Assembly (NCBI RefSeq): GCF_021742065.1
Contig: NZ_JAKKIE010000001.1
Coordinates: 1 to 64,000, forward strand
Direction of reading: 5' to 3'
DNA from: Rhizorhapis sp. SPR117
Lineage (GTDB): Bacteria > Pseudomonadota > Alphaproteobacteria > Sphingomonadales > Sphingomonadaceae
DNA: 64,000 nucleotides
Part shown: positions 25,633-34,881 of the stretch, one piece after another
Position numbering within the stretch: the first letter of the stretch is position 1
How the letters are laid out: each line of letters begins with the position of its first letter
Translations under genes and position numbers: made by a program
The notes under the pieces: generated by a model
Told to the model about the DNA's origin: nothing
What the model saw: only the letters and a program-made list of their open reading frames with translations
The model's database searches: none

Positions 25633-26397
25633 ATGCTCACGCAACTGATAGACGGGAAGGATATCATCGCCCTGTCGGTAGGCGGACGGATCGAAAAGGA
25701 CGAAATGGAACTCGCCTTCCGGCTGCTGGACGAAGCGTTCGCGCGCGACGGCAAGGTCCATATCTTCGTTGAAGTGCTGGGCCTCGAATCCATTGCGCCC
25801 GATGCGCTGCTTTTCGACCTTCGCCATGTCTTTCATTATCTGGTGCGGCTCAAGCAGTTCGGCCGGATTGCCATCGTCACGGATCAGTCCTGGGTCCGCA
25901 TTGCGTCACGCATCGAAAGCGCGCTGCTGCCTTACGTGTCTTACGAGGTCTATCCGGTCGCCCAGCGTGACCGCGCGCTCGCCTGGGTGAAGGGCGAGGT
26001 CGACACGCCGCACCCTCAGGCTGTCCGCCGCATTCCTGGCGACGACGATATCCAGGCGTTCGAGGTAGACGGCCGGATTACGGCGGATGAGCTCGATGGC
26101 CTGTACGCCCATCTTTTCGAGGTCGCCCAGTCGGATTCGCCGCTGAAAATACTGGTGCGGATGAAGCGCTATGACGGCTTCGAACCGGCAATCCTGGTCG
26201 ATCCGAAAACTGTCGAACGCAAGTTCTCCCTGCTGCATCGAGTGTCACGCTATGCGATCGTCGGCGGACCGGATTGGTTGACGACTCTGGTGAAACTTTT
26301 CGATCCTCTGTTCAAGATCGAGTTGCGCCATTTCCCATTGGACAGCGAGGATGCGGCGCGGGCCTGGCTGTCCGAGGACGGTGACGAGGGCCAATAG
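25633..26397 (+). CDS. Tandem SpoIIAA-like (STAS-related) domain protein
   Basis: A 254-residue protein that is an internal duplication. Residues 1-120 (IIALSVGGRIEKDEMELAFRLLDEAFAR, HIFVEVLGLESIAPDALLFDLRHVFHYLVRLKQFGRIAIV) and 135-250 (QAFEVDGRITADELDGLYAHLFEV, KILVRMKRYDGFEPAILVDPKTVERKFSLLHRVSRYAIV) each match the SpoIIAA-like fold, whose members bind lipids or act in stress responses. No phosphorylatable STAS serine is evident. Two fused copies are less usual than one. It is the last + strand gene before the PHA operon and its stop faces ackA. Confidence 0.8.
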   Translation: MLTQLIDGKDIIALSVGGRIEKDEMELAFRLLDEAFARDGKVHIFVEVLGLESIAPDALLFDLRHVFHYLVRLKQFGRIAIVTDQSWVRIASRIESALLPYVSYEVYPVAQRDRALAWVKGEVDTPHPQAVRRIPGDDDIQAFEVDGRITADELDGLYAHLFEVAQSDSPLKILVRMKRYDGFEPAILVDPKTVERKFSLLHRVSRYAIVGGPDWLTTLVKLFDPLFKIELRHFPLDSEDAARAWLSEDGDEGQ

Positions 26398-26462
26398 GCT
26401 TGGCCGCGAAGAACTGGCGGTGAGGGTTACGATGCGGTGACAGACAGCCGATGACGCCCGGC

Positions 26463-27650
26463 TCACGATCCCGACCGCAGAACCGCCAGCGTATGATCGG
26501 CAATCATCCGTTCCTCGTCGGTCGGAATGACAAGGACTTTCACGCGGCTGCCCCTGCCGGAGATGCAAAGGGCATTGGCGGCATTCGCATCATCATCGAT
26601 GGACAGCCCCAGCCAGCCGAGCCGCTCGCAAATACGCCTGCGGATCTCCGCGTGGTTCTCGCCGATCCCCGCCGTGAAAACGATGCCGTCAACGCCGCCG
26701 AGCGATGCGGCGAGCGCGCCGAACTCACGGACAGCGCGCCAGATGAAAAGCTCGACAGCCTCCTGGGCCTGCCTATCCGGGTCGGCCGTCAGGACACGCA
26801 TGTCGCTGGATATGCCTGAAACGCCAAGCAGACCGGATTTCCGGTAGAGCAGATCGTCGATCTCATCCGGCCTCATGCCCAGTTGCGTCTGGAGGTGAAG
26901 CACGACGCCCGGGTCGAGCGTACCACAGCGCGTTCCCATCATCAGGCCATCGAGGGTCGAGAACCCCATGGTGGTGTCAATGCTCTTGCCGTCCCGCATC
27001 GCGCACAGGCTCGCGCCGTTGCCGAGATGCGCGGCGATCACGCGTCCGCCGGCAAGCTCTCTGTCGATGGTTCGCAGCTGTCCGGCGATATATTCGTAGG
27101 ACAGCCCATGAAATCCATAGCGGCGGATTCCCTGCTCATGCAGCGTGCGGGGGAGCGCGAGCCGCGCGGCGACCTCGGGCTTGTCGTGGTGAAACGCGGT
27201 ATCGAAACAGGCGATCTGGGGAAGGTCTGGCGCCATGACTGCAATTGCGTGGATCGCGGCCAGATTGTGCGGCTGATGGAGCGGTGCGAGCGGGCAAAGC
27301 GCGTCGAGTTCGTCGAGAAGGCCCGCATCGACGCGCCGCGGCGTAGCGAAACGCATCCCGCCATGAACGACGCGGTGCCCGATCGCGATCACTTCCCGGC
27401 CTTCGAGGTGATCGATGGCCCAATCGAACAGATCCTTGAGGAGTTCCGCGTGCGTCAGGCCAGCGCCCTGTTTCCATGTGCGCTCGGCAAGGATACTGCC
27501 ATCGACCCGGCGCGCGACCAGTGACGGTGCGATCCCGATCTTCTCGATCTTGCCGCCGGCCGAATGCTCCGGGTGGCCCGCGTCATCCAGGGTGAAGAAC
27601 GCAAACTTGATGCTCGACGAGCCCGAATTGAGACTGACGACCGCCTTCAT
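26463..27650 (-). CDS. ackA: Acetate kinase
   Basis: A 395-residue acetate kinase of normal length: N-terminal NSGSSSIKF, GHRVVHGG, catalytic region FDTAFH and GFHGLSYEYIA, nucleotide region AHLGNGASLCAMRDGKSIDTTMG kept across the middle, and VFTAGIGENHAEIR near residue 325. It converts acyl phosphate and ADP to acid and ATP. Its start overlaps the stop of the phosphotransacylase gene by 4 bases, so it is the third gene of a phaC-pta-ackA operon giving substrate-level ATP when oxygen is limiting. The gene can also work in reverse to activate acids. Confidence 0.94.
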   Translation of the reverse strand: MKAVVSLNSGSSSIKFAFFTLDDAGHPEHSAGGKIEKIGIAPSLVARRVDGSILAERTWKQGAGLTHAELLKDLFDWAIDHLEGREVIAIGHRVVHGGMRFATPRRVDAGLLDELDALCPLAPLHQPHNLAAIHAIAVMAPDLPQIACFDTAFHHDKPEVAARLALPRTLHEQGIRRYGFHGLSYEYIAGQLRTIDRELAGGRVIAAHLGNGASLCAMRDGKSIDTTMGFSTLDGLMMGTRCGTLDPGVVLHLQTQLGMRPDEIDDLLYRKSGLLGVSGISSDMRVLTADPDRQAQEAVELFIWRAVREFGALAASLGGVDGIVFTAGIGENHAEIRRRICERLGWLGLSIDDDANAANALCISGRGSRVKVLVIPTDEERMIADHTLAVLRSGS

Positions 27651-29068
27651 GCGGAAGCCTGTGGAAGCCCGGGCGCTGCTTTCGGGGCGGCGCGCGCGAG
27701 CAGCGCCGCAATCGCGCAGGACGCAAGGCGCGTCCGTTCGCTGTCCGCGCGGCTGGTGAGGATGATGGGCACCCGCGCGCCGAGAACGACACCGGCGGCG
27801 TCGGCGCCGCCGAGGAAGGTGAGCTGCTTGGCGAGCATATTGCCGGCTTCGAGATTGGGAACGACCAGAACTTCAGCCTTCCCGGCGACCGGCGAGACGA
27901 TCCCTTTCTCCCGGGCCGCGGCCTCGCTGATCGCGTTGTCGAAGGCGAGGGGACCGTCGAGGATGCCGCCGCTGATCTGGCCCCGGTCGGCCATCTTGCA
28001 AAGAGCGGCCGCGTCGAGCGTCGAGGGCAGGTCGGGATTGACCGTCTCGACCGCGGAGAGGATGGCGACCTTGGGCGCGGCGATGCCGATGACATGCGCG
28101 AGGTCGATCGCGTTGCGAATGATGTCGGCTTTGTCCTTCAGGGTCGGCGTTATGTTGATGGCCGCATCGGTGATGATGAGCGGTGTCGGATGCCCCGGCA
28201 CGTCCATCACATAGGCATGACTGATCCGCCGCTCGGTCCTGAGACCGGTTGCGGCTGACACAACCGCGCCCATGAGTTCGTCGGTATGCAGCGAGCCTTT
28301 CATCAGCAGCTTCGCATCGCCAGCCCGCACGAGTGCGACGGCCTTCGCGGCAGCATCATGGCTGTGATCGGCAGGCACAAGGCGGAAGCCGGAAATGTCT
28401 CTTCCCGCTTCCTCGGCAGCGGCGCGGATGCGTTTTTCCGGGCCGACGAGAATCGGCGCGATCAGGCGCGCTTCGGCGGCATCCACCGCCGCCGCGATCG
28501 CCACCGCGCTGCACGGATGCGCGACCGCGGTGGCGATGGGCTCTCCGTCCTGCGTCTGTTCGATCAAACGCCGGTATCCGTCATGTGTCGCTACCCGCAC
28601 GTCGGGGAGCGCCAGGCGCGGGCGACGCACTTTTTCGCATGGCGCGCGGACCTCGGCCTGCCCGGTGATGACGGTCTCACCCTTCTGGTTCACGCAGCGG
28701 CAGTCGAGGACGAGGACGCAGCCCTCGGGCTTCTTTTCCGTCACCGTGACGGATGCGGTGATCACGTCACCGATGCCCACCGGACGGATGAAGCGCAGCG
28801 ATTGGCCGAGATAGATCGTCCCCGGCCCGGGCAACTCGGTCCCGAGCACCGCGGAGATGAGGCCGCCGCCCCACATGCCATGGGCGATGATCCGCTGAAA
28901 GAAATCCGTCTGCGCAAAATCGGCATCGAGATGCGCCGGGTTCACGTCGCCCGAGACAAGCGCGAACAGTTGGATATCCTTCTCCGACAAGGTTCGCGAC
29001 ACGCTCGCCGTGTCGCCGATCCGGATCTCTTCAAACGTCCGGTTCTCGATGAACGCGTCGTCGGTCAT
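27647..29068 (-). CDS. Fused MaoC hydratase-like / phosphate acyltransferase
   Basis: A 473-residue fusion. Residues 1-135 are a MaoC-type (R)-hydratase-like domain (FEEIRIGDTASVSRTLSEKD, FALVSGDVNPAHLDADFA, HGMWGGGLISAVLGTELPGPG). The rest is a phosphate acetyl/butyryltransferase (LIAPILVGPEKRIR, LMKGSLHTDELMGAVV, TPTLKDKADIIRNAI). It would exchange CoA for phosphate on an acyl group, feeding AckA. The MaoC part could link to 3-hydroxyacyl-CoA used by PhaC. The start at 29068 has TGGAGAAAT upstream; an earlier ATG would overlap phaC. It lies 4 bases after phaC. Confidence 0.9.
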   Translation of the reverse strand: MTDDAFIENRTFEEIRIGDTASVSRTLSEKDIQLFALVSGDVNPAHLDADFAQTDFFQRIIAHGMWGGGLISAVLGTELPGPGTIYLGQSLRFIRPVGIGDVITASVTVTEKKPEGCVLVLDCRCVNQKGETVITGQAEVRAPCEKVRRPRLALPDVRVATHDGYRRLIEQTQDGEPIATAVAHPCSAVAIAAAVDAAEARLIAPILVGPEKRIRAAAEEAGRDISGFRLVPADHSHDAAAKAVALVRAGDAKLLMKGSLHTDELMGAVVSAATGLRTERRISHAYVMDVPGHPTPLIITDAAINITPTLKDKADIIRNAIDLAHVIGIAAPKVAILSAVETVNPDLPSTLDAAALCKMADRGQISGGILDGPLAFDNAISEAAAREKGIVSPVAGKAEVLVVPNLEAGNMLAKQLTFLGGADAAGVVLGARVPIILTSRADSERTRLASCAIAALLARAAPKAAPGLPQASA

Positions 29069-29072
29069 TCGC

Positions 29073-30833
29073 TTATTTCTCCAGGACATATAGGCCGGGC
29101 GCGTCGGCAAGGGGCGTGAAGCCCTTGTCGGGCGCGCCCATGGCCGGGGGCGCGCTCAGCGTTCCCGAGCGAGCCGTGAGCCAGGCGCCCCACTCGGTCC
29201 ACCAGGACCCCGTCTTGTCCTCCGTTCGTTCCAGCCACGCCTCGGGATCATAGGATGGTCCGCACGCCTCACGCGTCATCACACGATAGGAGCGGCCCTT
29301 GTGACCCGGTTCGGAAACGATCCCGGCGTTATGCCCGCCGCTGGTGAGCACGAAAGTAATCTCCGCGCCGGTCAGCAGGTGAATCTTGTGAACCGAACGC
29401 CATGGAGCGACGTGGTCGCGCTCGGTGCCGACCACGAACATGGGTTTATCGATCGCCGACAGCGTGATCGTGCGGTCATCGACCTTGTATTTCCCTTCGG
29501 CCAGATCGTCGTTCAGGAACAGGCGGTTCAGATATTCGCTGTGCATGCGATAGGGCATGCGCGTTGCGTCGGCGTTCCAGGCCATAAGGTCGCTCATCGG
29601 TTCACGTTCACCCATGAGGTAAGTGCCGAGCACGCGCGACCAGACGAGATCGTTCGACCGCAGGATCTGAAACGCGCCACCCATCTGCGCGCCGTCGAGA
29701 TAGCCGCGGCCCCACATCATGTTGTCGAGTATGTTGAGTTGGGCTTCGTCGATAAACAGGCCGAGTTCGCCCGGTTCGCTGAACTCGGTCTGGGCCGCCA
29801 GCAGGGTGACGCTGGCGAGCCGCTCGTCACCGTCTCGTGCCATTGCTGCCGCGGCGATCGACAGCAGCGTGCCACCAAGACAGTAGCCGGCGGCGTGCAC
29901 CTTCTGACCGCCCGTGATCGTGTCGATCGCGTCCAGCGCGGCCATCGGCCCAAGCCGGCGATAGGCTTCGAGATCGAGGTCGCGATCCTGTTTTCCGGGA
30001 TTACGCCAGGAGATCATGAAGACGGTGAAGCCCTGACCTGTCAGCCAGCGCACCAGCGAATTCTCGGGCGAGAGGTCGAGGATATAGTATTTCATGATCC
30101 AGGCGGGGATGACCAGGATCGGTTCGGGCCGCACTGTCTCCGTCGTGGGCTCATACTGGATGAGTTCGATGAGCGCGTTGCGATAGACGACTTTCCCTTT
30201 GGCGGTCGCGACTTTCTCGCCCACCGGGAAGTCCTCCGCGCCCACGGGCGGCTCGCCGCGCGCCAGGCGCTGCATGTCCTCCATGAGGTTGCGGAAGCCA
30301 TCGACGACGCACCGCCCGCCGGTTTCGACGATCTTGCGCTGCAGGACCGGATTGGTGGCAAGGAAATTGGTTGGCGCGAAGACATCGAGGATTTGCCGGG
30401 CCGCGAACTCGGCGATGTCTTCGTGGTGCCTGCTCACCCCGCCGATCCCGGTGGTCGCGGCGTGCCACCACTGCTGGTTCAGCAAGAAAGCCTGGACAAT
30501 CAGATTGAAGGGCGGCTCCTTCCATGCCGGATCGGTGAACCGGCGGTCCTGGGGCAGAGGTTCGATCGCGGGGGCGGCAGCAGGATCGCTGAGGCTTCGT
30601 CCGATATAATCGGACAAGCGCCAGCATTTTCTTGCGGCCTTGGCGCCCAGTTGCAATTGCTTGCCGGGGGCGCTGGCGAGGTGCAACATCCAGTCGGTTG
30701 CCGCGAGGACCATCGTCACCGGCGATAGCCCGTGCGTCAGCTGCGCGATGCCAACCGCAGCCGCACGATCGAGGGTCTGGCTGATGCCGTCGAGCGGGTC
30801 GGCGGCAACATGCTGTATGTCATTCATCATCAA
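29073..30833 (-). CDS. phaC: Poly(3-hydroxyalkanoate) synthase
   Basis: A 586-residue PHA synthase. The lipase-like box AAGYCLGGTLL holds the catalytic cysteine at about residue 318; partner residues are Asp in VVGTERDHVAPWRS and His in SGGHNAGIV. The region VIPAWIMKYYILDLSPENSLVRW is family-typical. It polymerises hydroxyacyl-CoA into storage granules. Length fits class I. It is the first gene of the phaC-pta-ackA operon and is divergent from a phasin-like gene across a 200-base region with a TACGTA site. Starts at residues 1 to 3 are equally possible because ATGATGATG is present. Confidence 0.94.
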   Translation of the reverse strand: MMMNDIQHVAADPLDGISQTLDRAAAVGIAQLTHGLSPVTMVLAATDWMLHLASAPGKQLQLGAKAARKCWRLSDYIGRSLSDPAAAPAIEPLPQDRRFTDPAWKEPPFNLIVQAFLLNQQWWHAATTGIGGVSRHHEDIAEFAARQILDVFAPTNFLATNPVLQRKIVETGGRCVVDGFRNLMEDMQRLARGEPPVGAEDFPVGEKVATAKGKVVYRNALIELIQYEPTTETVRPEPILVIPAWIMKYYILDLSPENSLVRWLTGQGFTVFMISWRNPGKQDRDLDLEAYRRLGPMAALDAIDTITGGQKVHAAGYCLGGTLLSIAAAAMARDGDERLASVTLLAAQTEFSEPGELGLFIDEAQLNILDNMMWGRGYLDGAQMGGAFQILRSNDLVWSRVLGTYLMGEREPMSDLMAWNADATRMPYRMHSEYLNRLFLNDDLAEGKYKVDDRTITLSAIDKPMFVVGTERDHVAPWRSVHKIHLLTGAEITFVLTSGGHNAGIVSEPGHKGRSYRVMTREACGPSYDPEAWLERTEDKTGSWWTEWGAWLTARSGTLSAPPAMGAPDKGFTPLADAPGLYVLEK

Positions 30834-30897
30834 CCTGCCGCGCGTGGGTCATGCTTTAGCCTGTTGTGCACCTATCCGATCGGCAGCGGCCGACCGA

Positions 30898-30913
30898 TAC
30901 GTATACATCCCAA
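30898..30913 (+). promoter_or_regulatory. TACGTA-N5-CCCAA site d
   Basis: TACGTATACATCCCAA in the phaC/phasin divergent region, oriented toward the phasin-like gene 133 bases downstream. Exact match to the pattern at 18493, 32154 and 38385. Confidence 0.6.
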
Positions 30914-31045
30914 TTCTTCGCATGGAACCAATCAGGGTAAAGAGACTGCGTTTCCGTGGGAGAGGGCCTGCATATGATCGCAACCGATGGTTGCGGCCCG
31001 ATGACAGGCGGGTCTCGCGGATATCATGATGAAAAGGATCCAACG

Positions 31046-31438
31046 ATGACATTCCCACTCGATCAGGTCGTGGCCATCGCCGGCGCCAACCGTCAACTCG
31101 CGCTGAGGTTCTTTGACATCGCCCGCACGACCGGGGCGCGGCAGGCCGCGATCGGGGCGCATGCGCTGGGCGCCTTCTTCGAGCCGGGAAAATTTTCCGA
31201 AGTTGCTCAGGAGGTGGAGCAGAACCGTTTGGCTCTCGCCACCGACACAAAGGCGGCGTTCGAAGAATGGCAGGAGACCGCCGGGGATCTCTTCTCGCCG
31301 GAAAGCGAGACGGCGCAGTTGTCCGTCGCCTTTGAGCCTCTGCGCGCCTTCTTCCTGTCGCCGCTCCAGGCCTTCGCCAATACTGCCGCCGGCGCTGCTG
31401 CTGTGCCGGCTGCGAACAATGTCGAGACCAATGCCTGA
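31046..31438 (+). CDS. Phasin-like protein
   Basis: A 130-residue, Ala-rich helical protein (FPLDQVVAIAGANRQLALRFFDIARTTGARQAAIGAHALGAFFEP) without signal or membrane spans. Such amphipathic helices with Phe and Ala, plus the divergent phaC, fit phasins, which coat PHA granules; sequence identity to named phasins is not evident to me, so the call rests on composition and context. AAAGGA precedes the ATG at 31046. Site d lies upstream. It could instead be a general helical stress protein. Confidence 0.65.
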   Translation: MTFPLDQVVAIAGANRQLALRFFDIARTTGARQAAIGAHALGAFFEPGKFSEVAQEVEQNRLALATDTKAAFEEWQETAGDLFSPESETAQLSVAFEPLRAFFLSPLQAFANTAAGAAAVPAANNVETNA

Positions 31439-31617
31439 GCCGAAAGGGACACGAACCGTCATTTTCCGAGTGCGCGGGACGCGGGAAAACCTTTGTCATG
31501 AAAAGGACCGTCGCCCTCAGGAGTGAACCTGACCAGCAACGGAACCTATACGAGACCGATCGTCAGGTTGCAGGACTTCAGTGATGATCAGGATTTGAAA
31601 GCGGAAGGACCAAGGGC

Positions 31618-32037
31618 ATGAAAGCGAGCGACATCATGACACTCGGGGCGGCCACCGTCACCCCAGAAAGTTCCCTGGCGGAAGCAATCCGATGCATGGG
31701 TAACCACAACATCAGCGCGTTGCCGGTGGTGGATCGGGACGGCGAACTTCATGGCCTCATTTCCGAAGGCGATTTCTTCCGGAAGGCAACGGATTCGTTT
31801 CGGCTGGACTCGTTGTTCGATGCTGGGCGGGAAGTCCGCAGGGATGCACTGGATTCAACGCGGGTTGGAGAGCTCATGTCGACCGAGCTGGTGACGGTCG
31901 ACGGCGATGTTTCGCTCACCGATGCGATCGGCCTGATGGAGCGGCACGGCGTCAAGCGACTGCCGGTGATTTCGAACGGCAAGCTGGTCGGACTCATCAG
32001 CCGGGCCGACATTCTCCGGACCCTTCTGGACGAATGA
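31618..32037 (+). CDS. CBS domain pair protein
   Basis: A 139-residue protein consisting of two CBS motifs: MKASDIMTLGAATVTPESSLAEAIRCMGNHNISALPVVDRDGELHG (spanning residues 1-46) and VGELMSTELVTVDGDVSLTDAIGLMERHGVKRLPVISNGKLVGLISRADIL (about 82-132). CBS pairs bind adenine nucleotides and sense energy state; stand-alone pairs regulate partner proteins. No catalytic domain is present. AAGGA lies upstream. It is a separate + strand gene between phasin and the GNAT-type gene and fits an energy-limitation island. Confidence 0.88.
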   Translation: MKASDIMTLGAATVTPESSLAEAIRCMGNHNISALPVVDRDGELHGLISEGDFFRKATDSFRLDSLFDAGREVRRDALDSTRVGELMSTELVTVDGDVSLTDAIGLMERHGVKRLPVISNGKLVGLISRADILRTLLDE

Positions 32038-32341
32038 CGGATTGATCAAGCTGTACTCCTCATGAGCCTAAGCGAGCAATGGTGTAAGATGGATCCGGTG
32101 GATGGGCCATCACCGTTGTCACTTCACTGCAGGCGGCGAGCTGCGGATTCGGTTACGTAAACTTCCCAAGCCCATTGAGTTCAACGCTCGGCTATCCTCC
32201 CGATCGCGTCGCCAGCAAAGGATTCGTCAGCCTGGCTGACCATGCTGCGGAATTGCGCTCGTAAGCGCAACGACGCGCCCGATGGTGCCGGAAGCGTATC
32301 GTCCTTTCCGCATGGACCAACATCGAAGATGAGGTGATCGT
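32038..32341. other. Intergenic region with TACGTA site e
   Basis: About 300 bases between the CBS and GNAT genes. No gene is seen. Its only notable feature is the TACGTA-N5-CCCAA site at 32154-32169. Confidence 0.5.
32154..32169 (+). promoter_or_regulatory. TACGTA-N5-CCCAA site e
   Basis: TACGTAAACTTCCCAA, 173 bases upstream of the GNAT-family gene and oriented toward it. It also shares AACTT-CCCAA context with site b. Confidence 0.6.
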
Positions 32342-32857
32342 ATGTCCGATATCCCGTCCTTCACCGAGGTGGTGACCCGATCGGGGCTGAGCCTGTCCTT
32401 GCGGCCGGTCACGCGCGACGACGGACCTTTGCTCAGAGATTTTTTCGACAAGGTCACCCTCGAAGATCTGCGCTTCCGTTTCCTCACGGCAATGCTCAGG
32501 GTCTCCGACGACCAGATCGCCTCCATGATCGATGTCGACCACAAGCAGACGGAGGATTTCCTGGCCTTCGTCGATGACGGGGCGCTAGTTGGATCAGCCA
32601 TGATCGCGATCGAACCAGCGGGGGAGCGTGCTGAAGTCGCGATCGCGGTTCGCGCGGACTACAAGCATCAAGGCGTAGGCTGGACGCTTCTCAACCGCGC
32701 CGCGGATCATGCGAAGACGCGGGGCTGCCGCACGCTGGAGGCTGTCGAAAGCCGGCTGAACCAGAAGGCGATCGAAGTGGAGCGGGATTCAGGTTTCACG
32801 GTGAAGGCCTATCCGGATGATGCCACCCTCGTCATTGTATCAAAGCAGCTTCAATGA
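32342..32857 (+). CDS. GNAT family N-acetyltransferase
   Basis: A 171-residue GCN5-related acetyltransferase. Acetyl-CoA binding region is AEVAIAVRADYKHQGVGWTLLNRAADHAK, with the Q/RxxGxG/A-type loop HQGVGW near residues 112-117. The N-terminus (LSLRPVTRDDGPLLRDFFDKVTLEDLRFRF) resembles the GNAT domain found at the C-terminus of acyl-CoA synthetase-like protein acetyltransferases (Pat), so lysine acetylation of metabolic enzymes is a plausible role; this is inference. It is 38 bases upstream of an alcohol dehydrogenase gene on the same strand. Confidence 0.85.
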   Translation: MSDIPSFTEVVTRSGLSLSLRPVTRDDGPLLRDFFDKVTLEDLRFRFLTAMLRVSDDQIASMIDVDHKQTEDFLAFVDDGALVGSAMIAIEPAGERAEVAIAVRADYKHQGVGWTLLNRAADHAKTRGCRTLEAVESRLNQKAIEVERDSGFTVKAYPDDATLVIVSKQLQ

Positions 32858-32894
32858 TGGACTGATTATGGCACCTTCGAAAGGATGCCTTACG

Positions 32895-33920
32895 ATGACG
32901 GATATGTGGGCGATGGAACTCGGCGCGGTGGGCGGTCCGCTTCGACTTGTCGCCCGCGCGCTTCCAGACCCGGGACCAGGGGAACTGCTGGTCAAGGTGA
33001 CCGCCTGCGGTGTCTGCCGGACTGACCTCCATATTGTCGACGGTGAAGTGACCGCCGAGCTTCCGATTATCCCGGGCCATGAGATTGTCGGGATCGTCGC
33101 CGCGTTGGGAGAAGGGGTGGCCGGCTTCCTGCCGGGTGACCGGGTGGGCGTTCCGTGGCTGGGGCATAGCTGCGGGCGCTGTGACTATTGCCGCTCCGGG
33201 CGTGAGAATCTGTGCGACACGCCCGGCTTTACCGGATGTACGCGAGACGGAGGCTATGCGACCCATGCCGTTGCCGACGCTCATTTCTGCTTTCATATCC
33301 CCGACATCTATTCGGATGAAGAGGCGGCACCATTGCTTTGCGCGGGCCTGATCGGCTGGCGTTCGCTGCGTGCCGCCGGCGATGGGCGATGTCTCGGGCT
33401 TTATGGTTTTGGTGCCGCGGCGCATATCATCGCGCAGATCGCCATCTGGCAGGGCAGGCAGGTCTACGCCTTCACCAAAGCGGGCGATAGCGAAGGCCAG
33501 GACTTTGCGCGGTCGCTTGGCTGCATGTGGGCTGGATCATCGGACGAACCGGCCCCTGCGGAGCTCGATGCCGCGATCATCTTCGCGCCGGTCGGCGCGC
33601 TGGTCCCTGCGGCGCTCCGCGCTACCCGCAAGGGCGGGCGGGTCATCTGCGCCGGCATCCACATGAGCGACATTCCTGCGTTCCCCTACGCCGATCTCTG
33701 GGGCGAACGTACGATCGCCTCGGTTGCAAATCTCACCCGCGACGACGGGACGAGTTTTTTCAAGGTTGTACAAAAGGCTCGGGTTAAGTCGGTCACGACC
33801 GCTTTCCCCCTCGTCGACGCCAACATTGCCCTTGAGCGCCTTCGCGCAGGGGCGTTGGTCGGCGCGGCCGTTCTCCTCCCCGGAGAACCGGGAGATTATC
33901 AACGCCAGGAACGATTCTAG
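32895..33920 (+). CDS. Zinc-dependent alcohol dehydrogenase (first copy)
   Basis: A 341-residue MDR-family dehydrogenase. Catalytic zinc ligands are in CGVCRTDLH (about residues 35-43) and PGHEIVG, structural zinc in CGRCDYCRSGRENLC (about 93-107), and the cofactor fold starts GLYGFGAAAH. This AdhP-like type oxidises alcohols or reduces aldehydes with NAD(P). The start at 32895 is chosen because AAAGGA precedes it and homology starts there; an upstream ATG overlaps the GNAT stop. It may dispose of reducing power together with LdhA and the second dehydrogenase at 34882. Confidence 0.88.
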   Translation: MTDMWAMELGAVGGPLRLVARALPDPGPGELLVKVTACGVCRTDLHIVDGEVTAELPIIPGHEIVGIVAALGEGVAGFLPGDRVGVPWLGHSCGRCDYCRSGRENLCDTPGFTGCTRDGGYATHAVADAHFCFHIPDIYSDEEAAPLLCAGLIGWRSLRAAGDGRCLGLYGFGAAAHIIAQIAIWQGRQVYAFTKAGDSEGQDFARSLGCMWAGSSDEPAPAELDAAIIFAPVGALVPAALRATRKGGRVICAGIHMSDIPAFPYADLWGERTIASVANLTRDDGTSFFKVVQKARVKSVTTAFPLVDANIALERLRAGALVGAAVLLPGEPGDYQRQERF

Positions 33921-34006
33921 CACAGTTCGCGGTCTGGCCGGCGTCTGGGCGGCCCTTGGTAATGTTACGGAGTGCGACGCCGATCGTTCGGAACGATGAT
34001 GCGACC

Positions 34007-34843
34007 ATGAGCAAGAACACATCGATCAGGGACGTGCTCGCCGTTGTCGACGGCACAGCTTCCTCGCTGACAGGGGTCGATCAGGCGGTCGCTTATGCGG
34101 GTCTCTATGACGCGGCGCTGACGATCGTCGTCGTGACCGAAAACCTCGCCTGGGCGGCAGCAGTCGATCCGATGGCCTATGCCACAGCCATGGAGGTGTC
34201 GGACGCCCAACGCAAAGAGCATGTCGCGGCGGTTCGCAAGCGTGCGGAAGGCGCGCCGGTTCACGTCGAGGTTCACGCGCTGTTCGAAGCACCCGGCCTT
34301 CTCCCCGGCCTTGCCAAGGAGGAAGGGCAGCATGCCGATATCGCCCTCATCCCCGGACTTGGTGGCTGGCAGAGCGATGGTCTGCGCCGCCACATCACCG
34401 AGGCGCTCATGTTCGCGGGCGTGCCGACAATGGTGATGCCGGGGACCTGGAAGCCGGCGCCCATCACCCATGCCGCGCTTGGATGGAACGCGTCGCTTGA
34501 AGCTTTTCGGGCTGCACGGGCGATCCTCGATCTGGCCGAACCTGGCGCGGCGGTCGATGTCGTCATCGTAGATGCACTTGACGGCTATAAATCCGACCAG
34601 CCCGTGCCGGGAGTTCAGATCGCCCGCCATCTCACCCGCCATGGCCACAATGCTGCCGTGCACGCCATTGCTTCAGCGGAGCATGGAACGTCAGATGCTC
34701 TGCAGAACTTCGCGTTCGAGCAGCGCGCTGACGTGCTCGTCATCGGGGGCTATGGGCGCTCGCGAGCCGTGGAATTTGTGCTGGGCGGCGTGACGCGCGA
34801 ACTCCTCGCGCGCCAGCGATTGCCGATTGTCTTCGTACACTGA
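34007..34843 (+). CDS. Universal stress protein, tandem Usp domains (copy 1)
   Basis: A 278-residue protein with two Usp folds. The first starts IRDVLAVVDGTASSLTGVDQAVAYAGLYDAALTIV; the second ends LVIGGYGRSRAVEFVLGGVTRELLARQRLPIVFVH, containing the ATP-binding G-x2-G-x9-G-S/T-type segment in a variant form. It closely parallels the proteins at 38453 and 45474, including the PGVQIARHLTRHGH segment. Usp proteins help survival under starvation and low oxygen. The start at 34007 is preferred; an earlier one lacks a ribosome site. It precedes a dehydrogenase gene by 38 bases and is likely co-transcribed. Confidence 0.88.
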   Translation: MSKNTSIRDVLAVVDGTASSLTGVDQAVAYAGLYDAALTIVVVTENLAWAAAVDPMAYATAMEVSDAQRKEHVAAVRKRAEGAPVHVEVHALFEAPGLLPGLAKEEGQHADIALIPGLGGWQSDGLRRHITEALMFAGVPTMVMPGTWKPAPITHAALGWNASLEAFRAARAILDLAEPGAAVDVVIVDALDGYKSDQPVPGVQIARHLTRHGHNAAVHAIASAEHGTSDALQNFAFEQRADVLVIGGYGRSRAVEFVLGGVTRELLARQRLPIVFVH

Positions 34844-34881
34844 CGATCGGCAATCGTGAAAGATTGCGAATGGAGGATGCC

